Positions 36,769-50,063 of a stretch of DNA of 64,000 nucleotides are shown here, piece after piece (the stretch's first letter is position 1; each line of letters starts with the position of its first letter). Both the position numbers and the translations under genes were made by a program. The notes under the pieces are model-generated. The model made no database searches, was not told the origin of the DNA, and was given only the letters and a program-made list of their open reading frames with translations. The stretch comes from Cokeromyces recurvatus (Eukaryota; Mucoromycota; Mucoromycetes; Mucorales; Mucoraceae), in contig NW_026251397.1 in the NCBI RefSeq assembly GCF_025118155.1, positions 141,001 through 205,000 on the forward strand, given 5' to 3'.

Positions 36769-39700
36769 ATGCTTTCTCAAGGCCTTTCTCACGTTATTTT
36801 TAACGCATTAAGTAGTGAAGATTTCGAACGTACCCTCAAGTTCTATGAAGCTGTTGGCTTCAAGACTGTTACAGATAAATGTCAGGAGAATCATGCCGAA
36901 GAAAGAACTGCTTGGTTGAAGTTGGTATCTGGAGATAATAATGCCACTAATGCTACTATTAAGCTCGTCTTGAATGCTTCTGCTATTACACAACGTAAGC
37001 CTGCTACTGATGTTGATTGGGCTTTAGAAGAAGCTGCTATTGTTTTTGCTGTCAAAGATATCAATGTAAGTATTTGTTACACAACACTGTAGAATATCGA
37101 TATGATCGATAAGCAAAATCTGGGAAAAAAATTTTTTTTTTTTAATTGACAGCATAATTAATTAAATTCATATAAAATCACTATAGGCTGTTAAGTCCAA
37201 GTTGAATGAATTAAATGTTACAGTTCAAGATCATACCAATGGTGAAGTTAGTAAACTTTACACCTTAGACCCTCTCAACAATGTCATTGTTTTCTCTAAC
37301 CAACCTATCGCTGACAAGGCTACTAGTGCTGCCGCCGCTGTTGAAACTGCTACTGCCAACGGTAAGCGTCAAAAGATCGCTGTTCTTACCTCTGGTGGTG
37401 ATGCTCCTGGTATGAACGCTGTTGTCCGTGCTACTGTTCGTTATGGTATTGCTAAGGGTTGTGATGTCTTTGCTGTCTATGAAGGTTACCAAGGTAAAGT
37501 AAAAAAAAAAAAAATATTTTTTTTACATTCCGTATTGGTTTGGTAAATAATTTTCCGGACGTTTCCGGGACCGAACAAGAGAAAACCATATGCTCTGCTG
37601 TATGACTGGGTTTGAATATTTACGTGTTATTTTTTTTAATAATAGGTCTTATTGATGGTGGTGACCTCTTGAGAAAGATGAGCTGGAAAGATGTTCGTGG
37701 CTGGTTAGCTGTCGTAAGTATATTGATTCTATATTTTATAGATTTAAGTAATTTTTTTTATTTATATACATTTCTTATAGGGTGGTACTACTATTGGTAC
37801 AGCTCGTTGTATGCCTTTCAGAACTCGTGAAGGTCGTCTTCAAGCTGCTGAGAACCTTGTCAAGAACGGTATTAATGCTTTGATTGTTTGTGGTGGTGAT
37901 GGTTCTTTAACTGGTGCCGATCTTTTCCGTGCTGACTGGCCTGGATTAGTTGATGAACTCAAGAACACCAACCGTATTACCCAAGAAGAGGCTGATGCTT
38001 ACCATACTTTGACCATTGTTGGTCTTGTTGGTTCTATCGATAACGATATGTCTTCTACTGATATCACTATCGGTGCTGTCACTTCTCTTCACCGTATTTG
38101 TGAAGCTGTTGATGCTGTTTCCACCACTGCTTTGTCTCACTCTCGTGCTTTCGTCATTGAAGTTATGGGTCGTCACTGTGGTTGGTTGGCTCTTCAAGCT
38201 GGTATTGCCACTGGTGCTGACTTTGTCTTCATCCCTGAAAAGCCTCCTCAAGAAGATGATTGGGAATCCATGATGTGTTCTGTTGTTGAGAGACATCGTC
38301 AATTGGGTAAGAGAAAGACTGTTGTTATTGTTGCTGAAGGTGCTATTGATAAGAACTTGAACCCCATCAAGGCTGATCACCTTAAGGATATCTTGACCAA
38401 CCGTCTTGGTCTTGATACTCGTGTTACTATCTTGGGTCACACTCAACGTGGTGGTTCACCTGCTTTCTATGATCGTCTCTTGGCTACTACTCAAGCCATT
38501 GAAGCTGTTGATGCCGTTCTTGAATCCACTCCTGAAACTCCTTCTCCTATGATCGGTATCTCTGATAACAAGATCATTCGTTATCCCCTTATGAAGGCTG
38601 TCAAGCTTACTCATGAAGTCGCTGAAGCTATTGGTCAAAAGAACTTTGCTCGTGCTATGGAGCTTCGTGATCCTCAATTCGCTGAAGAATATGAAGCCTA
38701 TACAGCTACCACTATCTTGGATGATAACTCTATTGTCTTACCCGAACACGAACGTCTTCGTATTGCCATCGTTCACGTTGGTGCCCCCGCTGGTGGTATG
38801 AACGCTGCTACTCGTACTGCTGTTCGTTACTGTCTTAACCGTGGTCATACTCCCATTGCTGTCTACAATGGTTTCGCTGGTCTTGCCCGTGGTTCCACTC
38901 ACGAAATGAACTGGATGTCTGTTGATGGTTGGACTGCTCTTGGTGGTTCTGAATTGGGTACTAACCGTGCTGTCCCTGGTGTTGATATTGATATGGGTAT
39001 GATTGCTTATCAAATGCAAAAGCAAAATATCCAAGGTCTCTTGGTTATTGGTGGTTTCGAAGCCTATGTTGCTATTGATAAACTTGAAGAAGCTCGTAAG
39101 CAATATCCTTCTCTCCGTATCCCCGTTACCTTGATCCCTGCTACTATCTCTAACAACGTTCCTGGTACAGACTACTCTCTTGGTTCTGATACCTCTCTTA
39201 ACGCTATTGTTACCTCTTGTGATGCTATTGTCCAATCTGCTCAATCTTCCCGTCGTCGTGTCTTCGTTGTTGAAGTCATGGGTGGTCGTTCCGGTTATTT
39301 GGCTGTTGAAGCTGGTCTTGCTGTTGGTGCCATGACTGTCTACATTCCTGAAGAAGGTATTAACCTCTCTCGTCTTCAAGCTGATGTTAAGCACTTGAGA
39401 GATATGTACAGCCACGATGATCCTGACAAGAGTGAAGGTAGAATTATTTTGCGTACTGAAGATGTCTCCAAGACTTACACTACCGATGTCATCTCTAATA
39501 TTCTTAAGCAAGAAGGAGATGAGATGTTCGATTCTCGCACTGCTGTCTTGGGTCATATTCAACAAGGTGTTACTCCTTCTCCTCTTGACCGTATTCGTGC
39601 CACTCGTCTTGCCATGCGTGCTATCCAATTCATTGAACAACACACTACTGAAGCTCTTTGTCAAGCCAAGGAAACTGGTGCTCCTGCTCCTATTGAACTC

Positions 39701-39877
39701 ACTAACGTAAAGGAATCTGTTACCGTTGCTGGTATCTCAGGTCACTCTGTTGTCTTTGAACCTGTCTCTACTCTCATGACCGTTACTGATATGAAGAATC
39801 GTAAGCCTCGTAACGCCTGGTGGTTCGGTCACAGAGAGGTTATTGACCTTTTGGCTGGTCGTGGTCACTTTGACTAA
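36769..39877 (+). CDS. ATP-dependent 6-phosphofructokinase (fungal tandem type), 4 exons
   Basis: Exons 36769-37065, 37187-37493, 37646-37713 and 37781-39877 give 922 aa. Residues 1-130 are a glyoxalase-like N-terminal extension typical of fungal PFKs ([26 protein letters not shown]). Two PFK halves follow. Half 1 has [57 protein letters not shown] and [10 protein letters not shown]; half 2 has [15 protein letters not shown], and [11 protein letters not shown]. The proton-acceptor Asp (SIDND) is intact in half 1; half 2 is the regulatory half. Codon use is unlike its neighbours: heavy GGT, GCT, CGT and C-ending AAC/TTC/TAC/ATC, the mark of very high expression, and that also clears stops from the antisense strand. 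Three introns lie at the 5' end only. Intron 2 contains an odd CG-rich stretch. Confidence 0.97.
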
Positions 39878-40265
39878 ATTTAATTTCCTCTCTTTTCCTT
39901 TTTTTTTTTTTCCAACTTCATTTTATTCATTTAATCTCATAGACATTGCGTTTATTTTTAACTTTTACGCTATATATTTTTTTTTTTTTTTTTTTTTTTA
40001 CGCAGATGGCATTTTACTTTTCCTCTTTTTTTTAATATCTACAAATTCATTCTTATATTTTTATATTTTATTAAATAAAGCACATTATTATCATTTATGT
40101 ATTCTTATATAACTCATAGACTTGAAAGTATGTATCTATAAATAACATCTAAAAGACTAATTGTATGTATATGATGTTTCTGTACAGTAATTTATTCTTA
40201 ATGGATTATAAATTAATTACCCGAAAAAAAAAAAAAAAGATTTAATTTATAAACAAAAAGTAAAA
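39878..40265. other. Convergent spacer between PFK and Cdc4-like gene
   Basis: 388 bp with T-rich runs (a T20 near 39980) and nothing coding. Both 3' ends lie here. Confidence 0.55.
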
Positions 40266-42669
40266 TCAAGTATTATATTCTCTTTCTAAATTATGAATAC
40301 CAAAATCAAGTACAATTAGTTGCGTTTTATGTTCACTAATAATAAATAAATTCAAATTAATACATATATAATAAAATGAAAAAAAAAAACTTACTTTTTA
40401 ACAGCTGCTATGCATCTTCTTTCATCAAAGCAAACTCGCCAAACACCAGCTACATCTTCAATCAAGTTATACATAAGTTCACCTGTTTGTGTATTCCACA
40501 TCTTGACGCCGCCTTCTGATCCTGATATAACTTTGTATTTATCATGCTGGAAAGAAGTAATTGGGCCTGGATGCCCTTGATCTCCAGCTAAAATACGAAG
40601 CCTTTCACCATTATCAGGATTCCAAATCCTTAAAGTTGAATCTGCTGCAGCACTAACTAGATAATCATCTGCTAATCCTATTAACCCCACTAAGATAGCA
40701 TGACCTATATTTATATATTATTAACATGATAATGCATTAAAATGTTTATAAAGCATTTATATACCTTGTAATACAAATTTACATTCACCATCATCCAACC
40801 CCCATATTCGAACAGATGCATCTAAGCTTCCACTTATACAATGTCTACGTTTTTCATCGATAGATACGCAATACACTTTCATGGTATGTCCCTTTAAAAC
40901 ATGTACCTTCCTACCCGTATGTAAATTCCAAACAATAACATTATTATCGTAGCTTCCACTAACTAATGTATTGCCATAAACAGCTAAATCACGTACGGAG
41001 TGTTCATGCTCAGCCAATCTAAATTTTAAAAATCGTCTTGAAATTATATCATCTTCTAAACAGGTTGATAAAGGTATATTAGGCTCGTGCTCAAGGTCTG
41101 GAAGCCTCCAAACCCGAATTGTCATATCCCTTGAACCACTGATGATGATGGGTTCACTAGGCTCTATTGTCATTGAACCATCAGGGTGGACAATTTTTGA
41201 CGGCATTACAATTTTTAGACAACGCACAGTACTGGAATGTCCTCTTAAGATGTAACGACAAATGCCTCGCTCAATATCCCATACACGTACAGTACGATCA
41301 ATAGAGCCTGTTACTAAGGTATTACCAACATACTGAAGTGCCCATACACCACCATCATGACCTCGTAACACACGTCTTAATTCACCAGTTGTGATGTCAT
41401 AAATATTAATACTGTGATCATCAGAACCTGTAATAATCTTATCATCATCAAATTGAAGACAGGTAACCAAATCATCTTCATGTCCATCCAGTAACATTTT
41501 GTGATGCAGATTTAGTTTCCAATTGTGACGCATGATAGTATGTCGACGAACAATTTCTTTATAGTCTACATCTTGCTCTTTTGGGGTTGGTTTAAAGTTA
41601 GATTCCATCATTTTTAATTCCCAGACTTCGGAAGCATTTTCAATTAGTTCATTCCATCTTCGACTTACTGCAGTTGCACGACATAGAGTATGAACATCTA
41701 AATAACCCAAAATTTTATGCGCAATAGAAATAGGTAAATTGATTAGGATATCCTTTTTAAGAGCTTTTAAAATAGTTTCATTAGCTATACGAAGAGCTTC
41801 AAGGGGAGATCTCTTTAATAACTGGAACATAAAATATGTTTGAACCTTAGCTGGAAGTTCTTCAAATAGTTCAATAAAAGCAGAAGGTTCTGTTAAATCT
41901 AGATTGTTATTTGTTGTTATTAACTGTGATTCTTCTGTCTCATCTTGATTATCTGGAATTGAAGGCGACCAAGACTCATTAGGATCAAGATCTGAGACAG
42001 GAGATGGTAGAGCGGAATTAGGACTATCAGGTATAATATCTGCCGCTGCCTCAGAAGTTGGATAAGAAGGCCCTGGTGTAAAAGAATTAGAAGTAGTTAT
42101 AGAAGGCGATTGTAAAGTATTTGCATTAATACTATCAGTAAGGCTATCATTATCATTGTTGTTATTTAATTCCATTAATTCTTCATTGTTTGACAATTCA
42201 GTACGTTTATAGCTTCTTTCGTCATCCCAATTTGAAGCAGATCGTTTTCTGGCCGAAGTCGACTTTTATATATATATATATATCGGAAAGAAAAGAAAGG
42301 TTAACCAATGCGTATGAAGATAAATATTTTTTTCTTTTTGCTTACATGAATTTCTTCGAATAAAACAGTTTTTCCATTCATATTAAATGTAAATTTTTTT
42401 AATTCATTAGGAGTCTCTAAGTTAGCTAAAGGGTATAATTCAGGATTTAAGGTGTTAGTAGATGACTCAAAAAGTAAAGGTGATAAGGTAATGGTATTGT
42501 TATTGATGGTAGAAGTTGAAATAGATGCAGAATTTAAAGTTGAATTATTATGAATATCATTTGCAATTGGAGTATTTATTTGGGTATTATTTTGTTGATT
42601 GGGTGAGGACAATGGAGAAGATAGTTGAAGTTCAGATATTGTAAACGGTACACCTGGTGTACTCCTCAT
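40266..42669 (-). CDS. Cdc4/Fbw7-like F-box and WD40 protein (SCF substrate receptor), 4 exons
   Basis: Exons 42669-42346, 42262-40765, 40704-40395 and 40335-40266 give 733 aa. The N-terminus is Ser/Thr/Asn-rich and disordered. Residues around 230-300 hold the dimer/F-box region: INLPISIAHKILGYLDVHTL, followed by SRRWNELIENASEVWELKM. About eight WD40 repeats follow (ITGSDDHSINIYDITTGEL, VTGSIDRTVRVWDIERG, VSGSYDNNVIVWNLHTG...). The order F-box then WD40 matches Cdc4/Fbw7/Pop1. These bring phosphodegron proteins such as CDK inhibitors to the SCF ubiquitin ligase in the nucleus. The last exon (23 aa, QLIVLDFGIHN) is easy to miss because the frame otherwise runs into TAA in the donor GTAAGT. Confidence 0.9.
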
Positions 42670-45649
42670 GATTGAAATAAATAAAAAGGAATTGACAACA
42701 CTTTAAATTAGTAACTAGAACCTATATTAGAGCAAGATAAAGAGAAATGGAGGAATATATGAGCAAAAGAAAGAAAATGGTTTGTAAAAGATTTATTATT
42801 TCGAACAATTGAATTACATTTTTTGGAGATTATGGAATGGGGTGCATGTAGGGAGTTCTTTTTTAAATATGATAATTAAAGTAAAGACCAAGAAGAAAAA
42901 AAAGTAAACATAGAAAAATTTTCTAACTAAAACGTTTAGCTGTACGGAGGAGGCGAGAATCAGTCCAAGAGTTTTTTTTTTTCTTGTCCAGGCTTGGGTT
43001 TGTGTGTATGTGTATGTGTGGGGAGAGAGAGAGAGAGAGGGAATTAGCTTATTATGTTGAAAGTAATCAAGTTCTTGTAGTATGATATAGACACAAGACC
43101 ATCGTATTCTCGAATGAACTGACATCTTAGACCTAATACAGTGTTTCCATTAAAAATATACAGACCAAGTATATTAGAAATATATATTTGGCAGTTCAAG
43201 AATGTCCGCTGTTAAAGTCATGATACTACGTATGGTTGAATCCCCTATGCATATATGAGGGACTATATATTCTATAATCTCGATTTTTTATTATATTCCT
43301 CAACTTTATCTATAGACGCTCTTTTATTTGAATTATCACAGCTTCTACAAGAATCTATAACTAGATCTCAATGATCAAGACTGTTATCAACTAATCTGGA
43401 AAATAAAATATTATACTGGATTGCATTCCTTAACACCCAAAAAGATTAAATAACAAATTAGATCTTACCGTTAATAAAATTTACATTAGCATAGAAAGAC
43501 TCCTAATAGATGGAGTTCTATACTTTGGATCCCGATGTCCTCTGTTGAACGTAATCAATGCATTCATTAACGCTGTATATAATTATCTAAAGATTGTTCA
43601 GCTTATGTTCATAAACATTCTACGTAACTTTTGATAAAGCAGCAAGTCATCTACTGCACTGCCTTTAGATGCATTATTAACTTCAAGCGCCTGAAATCAT
43701 TGAGGATCCTCTTTCCTTTCTATTGAATAAGCTTACTATACGCTAACCTCGTACATATATCAATATTTTTCCTTAGTTTATCTGTTAGTTAGCTATTTGT
43801 ACAATCCTTTACGAATTTATTTACCTTTTGTACCATAAAAACTCGTCGTTACTACTGTCATAACCTAGTTAGTAATACTTTGTTCGGCTCCCCTCTCCTT
43901 ACCCTCACTAATTATGTTATAGCTTTATTATTATTTTTTTTGTTATCTTATATTTTCATTGATAACAAACTAATCTAGGCAACTTTGATGTAATTAGCAC
44001 CTTACTGTGTTTTTTTTTATTAACAACTACTATACAGAGGAACAAGCTGTTGATAAGGTGAGGATAAAAAAAACAGGATAAATCTGCGAAAACTTTGTAT
44101 AAAACTTTTATTATAGATTGAATAAAATTAAAAAATTGAATTAAAATTGAATTATAAAATTGAATTATAAAATGAGTGCAAAATGGATCCTTATTTATAT
44201 CTTTTGGGAACAGAATGAAGATATCTTGAAAGAAGAATATTTCCCATAAGATGATTAAAGTTATTTTATTTGAGCTCTCTGGCCTTTGCCCTGATTGAGA
44301 GTTAATCTCAGTTAACTCACTCTAATAAATATCAAATTATTCGTATTCGTGCTCGATCTAGCCGGTTCGGTTATTTTTCTTGAAACCAAATAATGAGATC
44401 TCGTTTGTTCATACTTGTGAATGATATAGGGAAGATGCTTTTGATGTATATATTTATTCCTTAATGTACTACTTGAATGAATATCAATATAGTGTATAGT
44501 GTATAGTGTATAGTGTATAGATAGTATATGATTGTATTTATAAATTAGTATATTAGATAACATTATAACAATGATGTGTATGTATAACTAATAGGTACAG
44601 TCTATAATTCATATATGTCTTTATCATTAATAGCTCTTCACACTATTGTTTGGCTTATCATTATCTCGTAACGTTAGTATTTATTTTAATATTATTATTT
44701 TTCTCATTACAAGAATGTCTTATATAAACTGAAATCAAATAATATTGTATGCATAAAGTGTACTACTAATAACTATAAATATCATTCGAGTCCTTTATAA
44801 CTCTGATCTGTATATTATAAGATATTATGAAATGCATCATTATATACACAACAGGCATTCTATTATTTAACTAGCTTAAATGATATAAAAGCTCTTTTTA
44901 AAAGACATCTTAATTTGTTCAAATATATTTTCTTTTCCCAGCACAATGAGTGAAGTGTAATAAATATTTTATCCTTATTCTTAATATCTATATGCACTGA
45001 AAATATGCGTTGTTTGTGTATGTATTATTACTGGATCATTGAAATCTCAACAGGAAAAAAAAACATAGCAAACATAAAACAATAGTCAAACAAGAAATTA
45101 ATAAATTATAGGATGAAGTTTATTTGTAAGCTACGCAAATACTAATATGGTAAAGTAAATAATAGGAATATTAGTAGTTTATTGGTAAATAGAGCTTAAA
45201 AAAAAACTTTGATGAACAAATCATAATCAGAATGTTTATGTATTCTCATGTATATGATAAAATACATAATTAAGCCTTTTAATACAAACACATGATTCTG
45301 ATTACTTGTTGTATAGTAATATTATGTAATTAGACTGTATACTTAGACAACAAACGATCACACGATTTAAATAGAATAAGTTCATTTTCCTCAGAATAGG
45401 CAAACACATCGATTATTTGTAGTACAAACACTGTGGGGAATATGGATATAATTTCACATGTTAGAATATAATATACTGGATTAGGTATAAATATATACCA
45501 TCATCAACTATTTTGTCCTACAATACATTTATTTTAAAAATATTCATGTGAAGTACTCATCATTTATCACAGTGAATATAAATATTAGTTCTTTTTTTTT
45601 TTTTCATTGTGCACCCCTTTTATTTCTTACCTTTCCTTTCACTCTTACA
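42670..45649. other. 3-kb divergent intergenic region
   Basis: No gene supported. Near the Cdc4-like start there is (GA)n (43022-43038) and a low-complexity ORF. It also has a word near 43975 (CTAGGCAACTTTGATGT) that echoes one at 4933, a repeated TTGAATTATAAAA (about 44143-44172), and a GTGTATA heptamer array near 44492-44521. The last 60 bp before the ACAD ATG are pyrimidine-rich, like a promoter. Confidence 0.55.
44490..44522 (+). repeat. (GTGTATA)n heptamer repeat
   Basis: Four consecutive GTGTATA units, flanked by related TATAGTG and ATAGTAT words. Confidence 0.85.
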
Positions 45650-47478
45650 ATGTCAAAGAAATTCACTATTGAAGAAGTTGCAAAACATAAACAAAATGAT
45701 GACTGGTAAAATATAAATACAGTCTATTCTCTTTTGATACTTCAAATTATTTACACATTTTATTATATATTTTTTTTAAAAAAAAAAGCTGGATTATTAT
45801 TCATGATAAAATATATGATATTTCCAAATTTTTAGATGACCATCCAGGAGGCAAAAAAGTCCTTTTGAAAGCAGCCGGTACAGATGCTTCAAAACAATTT
45901 GATGCCTTTCACAGTCCTACTGTATTAACAAAGATTGCCTCTAAATATTTAATCGGTGAAGTTGGAAATGCAGACAGTGATCCTGTTGAAACAGATGATG
46001 TAGTTGATCAAAATCCTCTTCAAGTTGGAGAAGTCTATGGTGATATGGTTCCATTTGGTGATCCAATGTGGTATCAAGATTGGTTTAGTCCTTATTATAA
46101 TGATTCTCATAGAGCTGTTCGAAAAGCGACTCGTGAGTTTGTTGAACGAGAAATTATGCCTTTTACTCATGAATGGGATGAAGCCAAGGCAATGCCTCGT
46201 GAAATCTATGTAAAGGCAGCCAAAGCTGGTATACTTGCTTCTGCTGTTGGTCATGTTGATCCTGAATATATTCCTTACGACTTACCTGGTGGTGTAAAGC
46301 CAGAAAATTTTGATGCTTTCCATCATATTATTGTTACTGATGAATTATCTCGTTGTGCTTCTGGTGGTGTATGTAAAAAAATAGAATTAATACCATATAT
46401 TTATATACAAATATATTAATAATAATAATTATTAAATATATACACATATATATATATAGGTCACTTGGGGGCTTATTGGTGGTCTTGGTATAGGTCTTCC
46501 ACCTGTTATTCATTTTGGTTCCAAATATTTGAAAGATAAAGTCGTTAAGGATTGTTTAGCAGGTACAAAAACTATTTGTTTAGCTATTACAGAACCATCA
46601 GGTGGTTCTGATGTTGCTGGTCTTCAAACAGAAGCCAAAGATATGGGTGATCATTATGTTGTAAATGGTGAAAAGAAATGGATTACGAATGGTACCTTTG
46701 CCGATTATTTTACTGTAGCTGTTCGTACTGGTGAGCCAGGTTTCAATGGTATTTCCTTTTTACTTTTAGAACGTAATATGCCTGGTATTACAACACGACA
46801 AATGAATTGTTCCGGAGTCTGGCCTTCAGGCACAGCTTATATTACACTTGAAGATGTCAAAGTGCCCAAGGAGAATTTGATTGGTAAAGAAAATAAGGGT
46901 TTTAAATATATCATGCAAAACTTCAATTCAGAACGTATGGGTATTGTTATTCAAGCAAATCGGTTTGCTCGTGTCTGTGTAGAGGAATCATTAAAATATG
47001 CTCATAAGCGCAAGACATTTGGTAAACGATTAGTAGATCATCCAGTCATTCGTAATAAACTTGCCCACATGATTAGGCAAGTGGAGTCTACTCATGCCTG
47101 GATGGAATCCTTAGCTTATCAATCTATGCATATACCTATTGAAATCCAAGCAATTCGTTTAGGTGGTCCCATTGCACTTTGTAAAGCTCAAAGTACACAA
47201 ACGTTTGAATACTGTGCTCGTGAAGCAGCCCAAATCTTTGGTGGTTTAGCTTATACTCGTGGAGGACAAGGTGAAAAAGTAGAGCGTTTGTATCGTGAAG
47301 TACGTGCCTTTGCTATTCCTGGTGGCTCTGAAGGTATGTGTATATGATATATAAAGATTAAAATACAAAGTAGTTGACCCGTCTTTTTTTTTCTATTTAT
47401 ACACATATAGAAATTATGTTGGATCTTGGTGTTCGTCAGGCAGTAAAGGTGGGTGCTTTTATGGGTGCAAAGATGTAG
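45650..47478 (+). CDS. Acyl-CoA dehydrogenase with N-terminal cytochrome b5 domain, 4 exons
   Basis: Exons 45650-45705, 45789-46368, 46460-47333 and 47411-47478 give 525 aa. Residues 1-75 are a cytochrome b5 fold with the heme motif DDHPGGKKVLLK and the second His in DAFHSPT. The ACAD fold follows, with ITEPSGGSDVAGLQT, GEKKWITNG, SERMGIVIQ and KRKTFGKRL. The end is GGLAYTRGGQGEKVERLYREV then FAIPGGSEEIM, where EEI sits at the catalytic base region. Such b5-ACAD fusions occur in fungi; the flavin probably oxidises an acyl-CoA and the b5 may act as a local electron carrier. I see no PTS1 (C-terminus GAKM) and no obvious mitochondrial presequence. Substrate unknown. The start is the first ATG in the pyrimidine-rich leader. 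Confidence 0.92.
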
Positions 47479-48088
47479 AATATAGATGTATGTTGATTAT
47501 TTATTTACAAGTGCAATAACTTTCACTTATTATAAAACTTAATTATCTATAATAAAGTCGTTTTTTTTTTCTTTCTTTCATTCTATCTACAAAGATTTCT
47601 TTCTGACGAATATAATACAGCCCAAGTCAAAAATAGATATTTATTTACTTTCATTCAATTCAACTGTTATAAAAATTACGTTTACTTTGACTTAATATTA
47701 AAAACTTAATGATCTTTTACAAGCTCAAATCTATTTCTAGTTAAAATAATATGGGATCTTATGTCTTTAAATCCATCATTTATTCTTCTTCCCAGCAGAA
47801 ATGTGAAATTGGGGGGGCTTTTTTTTGTCTTAATTAGCATAAAATTATATCCAATATTTATACATGTCAAAGACAATGCTTACTCCCCCTTCTAAAAGAA
47901 AAAAAAAAAAGGCCTTTATACGATTTTTTATTTAATCAGCTAAATAGATCAATTAATTCCAAACAAAAAGCATATTTTTTTTCCAAAAAAAAAGGGGGGA
48001 AGGGCTCACACACTATCTTCTGTAATCCGAACCGGGTTGATTTGATGCATAAATGTGCAAAATTTGTACCTTCATTTAATCACAAAGC

Positions 48089-48123
<35 letters not shown>

Positions 48124-48134
48124 AAACATAAAAG
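47479..48134. other. Spacer with CTTT microsatellite
   Basis: 656 bp, no gene. A (CTTT)n array (48087-48121) ends just 14 bp before the GH125 ATG, in promoter/5' UTR position. Confidence 0.6.
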
Positions 48135-50001
48135 ATGTCACTACAAAAAAGACTTCCTATTTCTTTATTGATTTTCTTTATTGTTTTAGTTAATTTATTA
48201 ATGATTTATCATTTTATGCCCTTTAATAATTCTAAAATCTACCCTTCTCCTCCTCAACGAAACGATACAAATAGTTATCCTCCGTATAATCCGCCACAAT
48301 ATGGTTTGAAACTTGTTCGGCCTAAAGATAAAAAGTTTACAAGTCAAGTCTTGGAAGATTATTTAAAGTCATTTGAAACAACTATGAAAGATAAAGATTT
48401 ATACACTTTGTTGCAAAACTGTTTACCAAATACTTTAGATACAACTGTTGAATGGTTTAATGAGAATCATCAAGATCCTCGTACTTTTCTTATTACAGGA
48501 GACAGTAATGTACTAAATAAAAATAGGTTGATAGAAATTTAATAATCTTATAACTGTTATACATTATAGTTCCAGCCATGTGGATTCGAGATTCAACTAA
48601 CCAAATCACTCCTTATTTACGATTTATAAAAGATGAACAGCTAAGAGATCTTATTTTTGGAGTTCTTCAAGTTCAGGCAAGTTTTTTAAATTATGATCCA
48701 TATGCAAATGCCTTTTTGAGACCATGGTATGCGCCTAATAAAAAGCAGGATAAAAAAGGTTCTACCTCAGATCATGTTATACCTCCTTATGACCCAAAAA
48801 TTGTCTGGGAATCAAAGGTAAGAAGAGCAATAATCATATATAAACTATGTATTAACATGATGGGTATAAAAAATAGTATGAATTGGATTCGATAGGTCAT
48901 TTCTTTCAATTAACGAATGACTATATAGAAGCAACAGGTGATATTAAACGAGTACTTCAATCTAATGACTGGCTAAATGCAGTGCCACGTATATTTCAAG
49001 TATTAGAAGATCAAATGCAAGACACATGGCCAGCACGTCAATTACTGAAATGGAATAAGTCACCATTTTATAAAACTCAATCTACTACTAGTTCACCAGA
49101 GCCTGTTTCTCTAAATGATGGTTATAGATTTAGAAGAATGACGGACAGACCTACTGAAACATTAGGGGAATATGGTATTGGCGGCATTACAAAAAAATGT
49201 GGTCTAATTAGAAGTGCTTTTAGGCCAAGTGATGATTCAACTACATTTCCATACTTAGTAATGTATATATAATGCACTAAAAAGTCGAGCTTTATATTTA
49301 TTTATTTATTTATTTATTTATTTATTGCTTATAAAATCTTTATTTAGATACCTTCTAATGCTCAACTTTCAGTTCAACTGATTAAACTTGGCCAACATAT
49401 TGAAACTTATTTACTAGAAAATAATAATGATGATGATGCAGAATTGGTTAAATTACATAATCAAATTGGAGTTCATTCCAGAGAATTAGGAGAAATGGTA
49501 CGACAAGCTATTTATGAACATGCTATTGTTACACATCCAGTATTTGGTCAAGTATTTGCTTATGAAGTAGATGGTTATGGATCACAATTGATGATGGATG
49601 ACGCAAATACACCTTCATTATTGAGTTTACCTATTCTTGGTTTTATTGATAAAAATGATATGATTTATCAAAATACGCGATCTTTTGTACTATCAAAATG
49701 GAATCCATGGTATTTTGATGGAAGCTTTACGAAGGGTATTGGTGGTCCACATACAGGACAAGATATGATATGGCCAATGAGTTTATTAATGCAGATACAA
49801 ACATCTACATCAGAGAAAGAAGTAGTAGAATTGATTGACACTTTGAAAAGAATAGCATTTATGACAGGTACAAACTTAATGTGTGAATCATTTAATGCAA
49901 GCAAACCAAGTTCATTTACAAGGCCTTGGTTTAGCTGGGCAAATGGATTAGCTGGAAATACAATTTTACAAATTATACATGATTTTCCTCATTTAGCTTA
50001 A
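48135..50001 (+). CDS. GH125-family alpha-mannosidase (Mug157-like), type II membrane, 4 exons
   Basis: Exons 48135-48504, 48570-48817, 48877-49257 and 49348-50001 give 550 aa. Residues 9-30 form a signal anchor (LLIFFIVLVNLLMIYHF) with a short cytosolic N-terminus, as in Golgi enzymes. Family segments are ITGDIPAMWIRDSTNQITPY, YELDSIGHFFQL, FRPSDDSTTFPYLIPSNA and EVDGYGSQLMMDDANTPSL, and near the end GIGGPHTGQDMIWPMSL and FTRPWFSWANG. GH125 enzymes are inverting exo-alpha-1,6-mannosidases (bacterial members) and fungal Mug157. It could trim mannan or N-glycan branches in the secretory pathway. The stop is 62 bp before the GT32-LamG start, which hints at joint function. Confidence 0.92.
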
Positions 50002-50063
50002 TTTTATTCTCAATTTTTTTTTTTTTCTTTTTTTAATTTAATTTAATTTATTTCTCTCTATTC

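Noticed and set aside
38738..39664. 308-aa antisense ORF inside phosphofructokinase
   Set aside because: It is opposite a highly biased, well-supported coding exon; absence of stops follows from PFK codon choice.
42814..43125. 103-aa ORF upstream of the Cdc4-like gene
   Set aside because: Low-complexity CA/GA repeat translation in likely 5' UTR or promoter.
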